From assembly GCA_039583875.1 (NCBI GenBank), contig CM077151.1, positions 123,385,047 to 123,449,046 on the forward strand: a stretch of DNA of 64,000 nt, in the 5' to 3' direction. The notes below the pieces were generated by a model that was given only the letters and a program-made list of their open reading frames with translations, ran no database searches and was not told the DNA's origin. The position numbers were made by a program, and so were the translations under genes. This document shows positions 56,083-64,000 of the stretch, piece after piece. The number at the start of each line of letters is the position of its first letter. Positions within the stretch are counted from its first letter, which is position 1. The stretch is from Platanthera guangdongensis (taxonomy: Eukaryota > Streptophyta > Magnoliopsida > Asparagales > Orchidaceae).

Positions 56083-57170
56083 AGAGAGGGGGATGAGATG
56101 ATCTTCTCTGTCAACAATCAGAGAGAAGATAGTGGATGTTGTCAAAGCTCCCCCTGAGTTCTTGAGTTGTTCAGGAAGTGAAGCTTTGCAGTAGGGTGAT
56201 AGGCCTTCAGAAGATTTGATCTCCAGCAAAAGATGATTTCAGCAGCAACTGAAATGTGTGTTGTCTGGAGTCTTGAATGATGATGGCCTTTGAACACTGG
56301 AATCAAAAGGGATCTGAAAATTTCAGTATGTTGATCTCCTTTTGTGATGGTGTTCTTGTATGAGTTCTAAGACTGTGAATATCTGCAGCTCTTTTTCTTG
56401 TTATTGTTGTTGATGATGTTATTCTTTGTTATTCTTTTTTTAGCAGAATTATGAATATCTCTTTTATTCCTTAGATCTGAATGAATATTTATCTGTCCAA
56501 GATAGCCGTTAGTCTGTCATAAATGACTTCCCTAACTGCATTTTGTCTTCTGGAGGAAAGTCTAATAAAAATATTCTTTTGAAAATCCCTTGAAACTTGC
56601 TCCAGATTAATTGAAAACGGCTACAAGATCCTTGAAATAAATGATCAGAATAATTCCATAACTGTCTGAATTTGAATCTTGAAAAATGTCGATCTCACCA
56701 GAAAAACGTCGAACTTAGCTCCACTATCGTTGAACTGAGCTCAGAGACTGGTCTTAGACTGAAACAAAGATTGTCGATCTGAGCTCAACTATCGTCGAAC
56801 TGAGCTCAGAGACAGAGAAACAAACTGGAGACAAGAACGTCGATCTGAGCTCCAAGATCGTCGAATGGAGTTCGACGACTCATTGAAGTTGAGCTCAGAG
56901 ATCGTCGAATGGAGTTCGACGATTCGTCGAAGTAAGCTCAGCGATCGTCGAATGGAGTTCGACGATTCGTCGTACTGAACTCGACGAAATGACTTAGTCT
57001 CCTGAACTGAAAATATCTCGTCTTGGGGGTCTTGATGGCAGCTTTCAAACCTAAATACTAACCCCTAGACTCAATTCTAATTGACCTTTAGATCTATACA
57101 AGGAGGTCAAAACAGATTTCCTAAAAGACATAGTGATCCTTGCCCAAATCAGTAATAGGGTGTTCCAACA
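56083..57170 (-). mobile_element. Copia 5' LTR, second part
   Basis: Matches 30220-31316 and ends TGTTCCAACA (TG intact on the minus strand). Followed by TSD GGAGT at 57171-57175. Contains the TCGACGAT array at 56690-56995. Confidence 0.9.
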
Positions 57171-57408
57171 GGAGTACCATACGAAGTCGCATGCTCGCAC
57201 GCGTAAAAATATAATAGAAGAAATTTCTAAGTATACAAAATAGTTTATACTTTCACAATGCGTATCAACATTTTATTATTACTCAAAAATGGAATCGCAG
57301 TGAATCATCCAGTGATGCGTAGGGAGAAAGTATACTAATCGCTAGGAGAGCATTGTGAAAGATCGGGGCTCGGGATAACCTCCAAAGGAATCCACCAATG
57401 TCGGTGAC
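57171..57408 (-). mobile_element. Continuation of the D3 element interior
   Basis: 238 bp of sequence found once in the window, between the copia end and the duplicate. No gene and no recognisable motif. Joins 29782 once the copia element is removed. Confidence 0.5.
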
Positions 57409-58102
57409 TCTCTACAACCACTAATGTATGGGATTTCCCTCCTAAGATTTGTACTGTAATGGGTCCAAGAAGTTCCATGTGTAACAGATACAAAATGCTA
57501 GGTGAATCACTCTTATTAAGTGACTTGAAACTATTTTTGGTTTGCTTGCCTAATTGACAAGCCCTGCAGAGTCCTTCCTTCTTGTAGGGGCCAGAAGGTA
57601 GTCCTCTAACAAGGTTGTCATTGGATAACCTAGCAATGGTTCTAAGGTTTATATGTCCTAATCTCTTATGCCACAGTTCATTAGGTCTACTAATAGAGTT
57701 AAACAAGCAAATATCTACTTTAGTTGAAAGAAAGTCTACTAAATAGATGTTACCTTTCCTTTTACCTGTCAACACAGTTGTGTTGTCCTCTGATTTGATC
57801 TTGCATAATGATTTGCTGAAAGTCACTTGGTATCCTTCATCACATAGTTGACTGATACTGATCAAGTTGTGCTTCAGTCCTTCCACATAGGCTACTTTCT
57901 TGAATGTGACTGTGCCAATCTGAACTGCATCATATCCTTTTGTTAGTCTAAAGTTTGAGTCACCAAAAATTACTTTGGGTCCAAGCTTGGGCTTGAAGGA
58001 TGTGAAATTGTCCTTGTTTCCTGTCATGTGCTTTGAGCACCCACTATCCAGATACCATTGCTGGTTTGATGTTGGATAGGTCTTCACCTGCATATAAAAC
58101 AA
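57409..58102 (-). pseudogene. Copia protease and integrase N-terminus (copy 2), truncated
   Basis: Same as 37342-38035 with intact DSG protease (WYLDSGCSKHMTG) and HHCC finger and the same HMELLGP. Homology ends at the junction 57409; the frame runs about 25 codons more into unrelated sequence (to 57335). No RT follows, so it cannot act. Confidence 0.85.
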
Positions 58103-58103
58103 T

Positions 58104-60134
58104 TTACTTATTTTTGACCCAGTTTACCTTGGGCCTAGGTTGATAACCTTTGAATTCAGAAATAAAAGACATCCCTAGTTGACTCTTATAGCCTTCAGGA
58201 TGATATCTCCTTGGAGGTATTATCCATTCAGTATAAGGGTTAAATCTTTGGGATGAAGGACCCCTAGGTTTGGAATTTGATTTACCTTTGAAAAAGTTTT
58301 CAAAACTCGGATCTCTGCTCGACGATCGTGGATCTGAGTTCGACGATCTTGGGTCAGATCGTCGAGCTCCGTTCGAAGATCGACTGTGGCAGAGTTCAGG
58401 GTTTAGAGATCGTCGACCTGATTTCGACGATTTAGCCTGAGATCGTTGATCTGCATTCGACAATCGTCTAGCTCCGTTCGACGATTTCTGTTGAACATTT
58501 GTTTTCTTGGGTAAGTCAGAATTCTTCCTAGCTACCTCTACAACTCCCTTGCCTTTATCAGAGATAAATTTAATTGGGGTTGTTAGTACTATAGGTTGGC
58601 TGGATGAAGCACCCAAGCCCAGTGTACTACTGAATCTTGAGTTCACTGTGCTTGTGATTTCCATTAGCTTGATACCTCTCCCATTGAGGGATTCTTCAAG
58701 CTTCTTGGACTCTGATAGTTCACTTTTCAGTGAAGTTATCTGCTCCCTACAGCATTCCAACTCCTCAGAGAGTTTGAGGTTATCTGATTTTAAAGTACTG
58801 TATTCAGATAATTGATTTCTGAGAGAAATGATTTCCTTCTAAGATTTTAATAAATCTAAACATAGTGCTTTAAACTCACACTTGAAGTCCTTAGAATTAA
58901 AATCAAAAGAACTTATTACATGGTCTTCTTCAGATTGAGTCTTTGATTCTGACTCTGATTCTTCTGCATCAGAATTGTGTTGTGAGGCATTGATAGCCAT
59001 CATGCAGAATTCTTTTTCATCAGCATCATCCTCATCATCACTTGAGCTGGATGAAGCTTCAGATTCTTCTTCTGTCTCACTCCAAGTTTCAGCAACAAAT
59101 CCCTTCCTTGTATGTTTGTTCTTGCTGGAGGAGGGTTTGCCATTGCTGCTCTTCTTGAAGTCCTTTTCTTTTCTCCTTTCTTTCCTGTCATTTTTGTCCT
59201 TGTTTTTATTTTCTGGACAGTCAGGCACAATGTGGCCTGGTTTCCTGCAACCAAAACAGATAATCTCTTTATTATCTGATTTGTCATACCTTGGCTTGTC
59301 ATGATCTCTGTATGATCTTTTCCTGAAATCCTTCCTGGCCATTTTGTAAAATCTTTTGTCCAGAAGGCTTAGCAGCTCTTCATTGCCTGTGACCTTGTCT
59401 TCAGGCTGATCTTCAATGGCTTTGAAAGCTATTGACTTCTCTTTTCTTGTAGCTGGTGAGGCAGCCTTCTGCTCTTCTTCTCTATTCTTGATGAGCAGCT
59501 CATAAGACTTGAGCTTGCCCAAGAGAGCTTCAATTGTGATCTCATTTAGGCTTCTGGCATCCTTGATTGGCCAGATCCTTGAGTCCCAAGTGCTTGGGAA
59601 GCACATTAGAATTTTATCATTGAGCTCAGTCAATGAAATCTCTTTGTCCAAAGTTTTCAGCTCATTGACTATGAGACTGAGTCTATTATACATGTCTGCT
59701 ACTGACACAACTTCTCCTTTCTTGAAATTCTCATACTGGGTTATGAGATGAGATCTTCTATCTCTTCTCTCATCAGTAGATCCTGAGACTATCTCAGATA
59801 ACGTGTCCCAGATGTCCTTTGCTGAGTTGCATTCAGCTACCTTTTGGAATATCTCATCAGACATAGCCTGGGCTAGAATGTTCATAGCTTTTGCATCTGC
59901 AACTTTCCATTTCTTGATCTCGACATATGTTCCTGATGGAGGTGGAACAGCACTTGTACTTGTATTCTCTGGAGGTCTTGGACACACTGTCAAAATAGAA
60001 TTGAAAATGTTCTCATCAATAGAGTTCATGTATAGTCTAATCCTTACCTTCCAAAGTGCAAACTTAGATAGATTGCACCCTGGAGGTCTGGTGCTAGCAT
60101 AATCTTTGTTTTGGGCCATATTTTGTGAAAACAT
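58104..60134 (-). pseudogene. Copia gag (copy 2), N-terminus intact, internal TAG
   Basis: ATG 60134 or, more likely, 60119 (MAQNKDYAST, matching copy 1). Open to TAG at 58839-58841: 431 codons with gag domain, knuckle CFGCRKPGHIVPDC and acidic C-part. The same frame then continues from 58838 through the coiled coil and Arg/Ser region to 58104. Copy 2 lacks the 1-nt deletion of copy 1 but shares the TAG. Differences from copy 1 include Ala/Val at TYVEIKK and GEVVSV and Pro/Leu at KSQLGM. Confidence 0.85.
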
Positions 60135-60266
60135 AATTCTAATAACAAAATCAAAACAAGCAGATCTAACTAGAGGGATCTTTGGGTTCAGGTGTTAGCC
60201 TGTGCAACCACTAAGGTGTGGTATTTTTAACCAACCCTGGAAGATGTGGTATGTTTAACCAACCTA

Positions 60267-60280
60267 GCTCTGATACCAAT
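60267..60280 (-). other. Copia primer-binding site (copy 2)
   Basis: ATTGGTATCAGAGC on the minus strand, abutting the LTR at 60281. Confidence 0.92.
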
Positions 60281-60715
60281 TGAAAGTGCAAGTTAGATCT
60301 GATATACTCTAGAGGGGGGTGAATAGAGTATGGTGCTTGCTAAAAACGTTTTACAACAGTTGTTGTATTCCTAAGTGAACAGGGAAGCAAATGAACTACA
60401 TCAACTATCTAATCAAAAAGCAATCACAAACCGCAGCCAGAAAACAAAAGAAAGTAAGCAACCAGAGGACACAAGGAGCTATAGTGGTTCCCCAATCAAT
60501 TTGGGTACATCCACTCTTCTACCACCCTAGGTAGGAATCCACTGCAGGATGAGTTGATCAGGTGTCCTGGGCACCAATGAGCTTTTGATAAGGTACTCAA
60601 AAACCAAACAAGATTTTTTGATCAGGTGTCTTGCCACCACTGAGTTTTGACAAGGTCTCAGAAACCAGCACAAACTTTTGAATGGAGTTTGAAAAACCCT
60701 TTACAGCAGAGAGAG
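60281..60715 (-). mobile_element. Copia 5' LTR, first part (copy 2)
   Basis: 435 bp, same length and break point as 40213-40647; ends in TSD GAGAG. Confidence 0.92.
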
Positions 60716-63006
60716 TGTAACACCCCCTATCTGTCGCATAGCATATAGCAGTATGTCCGGCCGGGGCCCGACGTCGTATGCCACAGACAGACCGGGTGGT
60801 TACTTATGGAAACCATCCAACCAATCATAACGTCCTACACAGAGCATTCTAGCAGAAGCAGTTTTATAAAAGTTGCAATAAAGAACCCAACACTAAATCA
60901 TGAATGTTCACTAATCCAAAATAGGAATGTTACAAAATACACAAGTACAAGCCTTAAGGCCTTACAAAAATTGTTTCACTTGATATTACATTTTTTACAA
61001 ACAACGGCACGCAGGCCGGTCATACATGAACAAAACAGTAAACACTTCCAAATAGGCCTTCGAGGGCTGGCTTCGCACTTGGGCTTTAGCCCGCTATTGA
61101 CCGCTTGGTCCAGCAGCACCCGCAAACAACAAACCACCACATGGTGGCAAAACAAGGCAACGATCAGCAATGCTGACCAAATTATAACGATCCCGCCCCC
61201 AGCTCGGAGAGACGATGCTCCTTCCCTGCATTTCATTAGCATAAGCGAGCAATATAACAACTCATTGCATCACAGGCGTTGGCACGCATGGCCACACGCC
61301 CCGTGCTCTCAGGGAACATTCTCGGTGATCGCAGTCTAAGCCGCTAACTCACCACCATCTCCAGGACGGCAATATCTCGTGAGCAAAAATGGTCTTTTAG
61401 GCAGACGTTACGACACTTTAATGTCATCAACAGCCTATGTCACGACACTTTAATGTCATCGACAGAAATACCTGACCTCTATGCCCTCGGCATAACGCAG
61501 GAACGGTTCCCACTCAACCCGTTGCTCACTTGTCACGACACTTAAATATCATCGGCACGAGTTAAGTTTCCCCGAAGCCCGTGAATCGAACGTACACTGT
61601 TACATAACCCAGTTATGTACTAGTTGGCACCTAGGCCCACAAGTTGGCAAGATCACGATTCCGCCTAGTTTTCCGGATGCACCTTTGGGTTAATCCCCAA
61701 GGCTCCCTGTTGCAATCTACCGTGTAGAAAACCCGAAAAACAACCAATAGCACGGAGTCTTCTCCGGCATTAAGCAATGCAACATCACCGATCCAGACCA
61801 ACATGAACGTGTAGGCTTCACACATCATGCATATGTCCGTTCTCGTTTACAGACTCTAAACAATGGGGACTTCATATATCTACCCGAAGGAACGCCTCCA
61901 ACTCATCGCAAACTCGCGAGAGCGGGCTTCCTATGCAAAGAAGGAGAGCTACTCATACTCAAGAAGAGAATCGTTACCCTTGTGTTCCTCTTTGGCGCCA
62001 TAGAAAAGTGAGCGGATGAAAAGCACCGCACTAGCTTTGCCTCCGTGGATCTGGAGTCGGCTCGCGATTTGGAGCTTCGAAGCTCCTCCAATGGCCGGAT
62101 CTAGCTTCTTCTTCCTTCCTTGGCTCTCCTCTCTCTCTAAGCTTTTAGAAAGATATCCACTCATGAAAAGTGAGGGTTTCTAAGTCCAATCCCGGGTACA
62201 TCCCTTCAGGAACAACCCCCAGCCGTTAGATCATCATTTAAAGAAATGAACGGCTTTGATTCGGGACTGAAATGCCCAATCTGGACAGCACACGACCTAT
62301 TACACGCCCGTGTCCAGGGCCGTGTGTCTCATTCTCCGTCAAAATCGGCTCGCCTGGAACAACACACGGGCATCGAACACGCCCGTATTCGATCTGACAC
62401 GCCCGTGTTCCACCTGACACGGCCGTGTGGCCGGCCGTGTACCCCCCATCAGTTTTCCCCGAAAACAACCCGAGCACTGCACGGGTTCTAGGACACGGCC
62501 GTATCCTTGCCCGTGTCACCTCAACACGCCTGGGCCCCAGGCCGTGCACACGGTCTCGACACTCGACACTTCATCGAGCTAAGATCGTCGACCTGATGAC
62601 ACGGCCTTGGACACGCCCGTGTCCTAGCCGTGTGCCTTGTCTCGACACATCGTCGAGCAGAGTGTCGACTTCCCGGGACGAGTGTCGACACGGGTTGACA
62701 CACCCTGCGACATGCCTGTATCGCAGGCCGTGTGCCATGTCTCGACACTTTGTCGAATGTAGTGTGTCGACTTCGCGGGCTAAGTGTCGACACGGGTCGA
62801 CACGCCTTGCGACACGCCCGTGTCACAGGCCGTGTGCCCAGTCTCGACACAATGTCGAGATCAAAATATCGACTTCCCGGCTGACTGTCAACACAAGCTT
62901 GACATGCCCTAGGACACGCTCGTGTCCCAGGCCGTGTGCCTTCAGCCAGAACCCAAAACTGGCCCAAAACGTCCCCCGTCGCTCCTTTGAGTTTCGGGGC
63001 GTTATA
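60716..63006 (-). mobile_element. Solo LTR A3, unbroken duplicate of A2
   Basis: 2291 bp from TGTAACACC to GGGGCGTTATA. It preserves the Tat empty site at 62469-62479 (CCCGAGCACTG). It carries the ACACGCCCGTGT/TCGTCGA array at 62310-62940. Confidence 0.95.
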
Positions 63007-63011
63007 GAGAG

Positions 63012-64000
63012 AGAGAGGGGATGAGATGATCTTCTCTGTCAACAATCAGAGAGAAGATAGTGGATGTTGTCAAAGCTCCCCCTGAGTTCTTGAGTTGTTC
63101 AGGAAGTGAAGCTTTGCAGTAGGGTGATAGGCCTTCAGAAGATTTGATCTCCAGCAAAAGATGATTTCAGCAGCAACTGAAATGTGTGTTGTCTGGAGTC
63201 TTGAATGATGATGGCCTTTGAACACTGGAATCAAAAGGGATCTGAAAATTTCAGTATGTTGATCTCCTTTTGTGATGGTGTTCTTGTATGAGTTCTAAGA
63301 CTGTGAATATCTGCAGCTCTTTTTCTTGTTATTGTTGTTGATGATGTTATTCTTTGTTATTCTTTTTTTAGCAGAATTATGAATATCTCTTTTATTCCTT
63401 AGATCTGAATGAATATTTATCTGTCCAAGATAGCCGTTAGTCTGTCATAAATGACTTCCCTAACTGCATTTTGTCTTCTGGAGGAAAGTCTAATAAAAAT
63501 ATTCTTTTGAAAATCCCTTGAAACTTGCTCCAGATTAATTGAAAACGGCTACAAGATCCTTGAAATAAATGATCAGAATAATTCCATAACTGTCTGAATT
63601 TGAATCTTGAAAAATGTCGATCTCACCAGAAAAACGTCGAACTTAGCTCCACTATCGTTGAACTGAGCTCAGAGACTGGTCTTAGACTGAAACAAAGATT
63701 GTCGATCTGAGCTCAACTATCGTCGAACTGAGCTCAGAGACAGAGAAACAAACTGGAGACAAGAACGTCGATCTGAGCTCCAAGATCGTCGAATGGAGTT
63801 CGACGACTCATTGAAGTTGAGCTCAGAGATCGTCGAATGGAGTTCGACGATTCGTCGAAGTAAGCTCAGCGATCGTCGAATGGAGTTCGACGATTCGTCG
63901 TACTGAACTCGACGAAATGACTTAGTCTCCTGAACTGAAAATATCTCGTCTTGGGGGTCTTGATGGCAGCTTTCAAACCTAAATACTAACCCCTAGACTC
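63012..64000 (-). mobile_element. Copia 5' LTR, second part (copy 2), cut by window end
   Basis: Collinear with 56083-57070, with one G fewer in the G tract near 63020. TCGACGAT array at 63615-63915. Confidence 0.92.

Larger units (their letters stand above)
29783..57170 (-). mobile_element. Ty1/copia element, SIRE-like, split by nested insertions
   Basis: Minus-strand element with 3' LTR at 29783-31316, accessory ORF, RT-RH, IN, PR, gag, tRNA-iMet PBS, and 5' LTR in two parts (40213-40647 and 56083-57170). Without inserts it is about 12 kb. Long LTRs, a coiled-coil-rich gag and an extra frame downstream of RNase H fit the SIRE (Sirevirus) clade. Pol and the accessory gene carry several stops and frameshifts, so this copy is dead. 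Confidence 0.88.
57409..64000 (-). repeat. Direct duplication of the copia PR-to-5' LTR segment
   Basis: Starts abruptly at the equivalent of 37342 and runs collinearly (offset 20067, then 20068 after the 1-nt gag indel) to the end of the window, omitting the Tat element. Only scattered substitutions separate the copies. The duplicate shares the A solo LTR at the same site, so duplication followed that event and preceded the Tat insertion. Confidence 0.95.

Overview
The window is repeat-rich plant nuclear DNA, most likely angiosperm heterochromatin. Essentially every recognisable piece is an LTR retrotransposon or a fragment of one. Evidence: Ty3/gypsy and Ty1/copia gag and pol domains, primer-binding sites complementary to initiator tRNA-Met, long TG...CA LTRs, 5-bp target-site duplications (TSDs), and plant-lineage hallmarks (chromodomain-like tail, archaeal-type second RNase H, antisense genes behind pol). 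No host gene, rRNA or functional tRNA gene was found. The species cannot be named from this sequence.

Layout. 1-3617: 5' end of a minus-strand gypsy element 'A' (decayed gag, PBS, 2.2-kb LTR) running off the left edge. It sits in the 5' LTR of 'C', a decayed plus-strand gypsy element (3618-8192 and 18978-23309) with LTRs of about 4.7 kb. The 3' LTR of C is split by a young, nearly intact chromovirus-like element (8193-18537, gag and pol open). A perfect 424-bp palindrome with tRNA-like pol III boxes (18549-18972) lies between that element and the right half of its apparent TSD. C lies in an older LTR 'D1' (23310 onward). 24495-28146 is another D-type LTR, split by a solo LTR 'B' (25061-27984, TSD ACTGA). 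It is broken at 28147 by the 3' LTR of a minus-strand element (D3, 28147-29687).

29783-57170 is one minus-strand copia element of SIRE type (TSD GGAGT). Its 5' LTR was hit by a solo LTR of family A (TSD GAGAG), itself hit by a 13.1-kb Tat-lineage gypsy element (42407-55540, TSD CCGAG). From 57409 to the end of the window the copia PR-to-5' LTR segment, including the same solo LTR but without the Tat element, is present again as a direct near-identical copy. That copy is an empty site which proves the Tat boundaries.

The most interesting unit is the Tat element. Besides minus-strand gag-PR and RT-RH-aRH-IN it carries, on the opposite strand behind pol, two open antisense genes with short in-frame GT-AG introns and their own TATA box. 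One product resembles the plant 'putative gypsy-type transposon' domain; the other is a basic/coiled-coil protein I do not recognise. Between the convergent pol and antisense genes lie four foldbacks that share a conserved core but have different, base-pair-preserving stems. A second window-wide pattern is that each LTR family carries its own dense array of a short CpG-containing palindrome (TCGACGATCGTCGA, ACACGCCCGTGT, GCACGACC/GGTCGTGC, GAGCTC/AGAGATCTCC, GCGGAC/GTCCGC).
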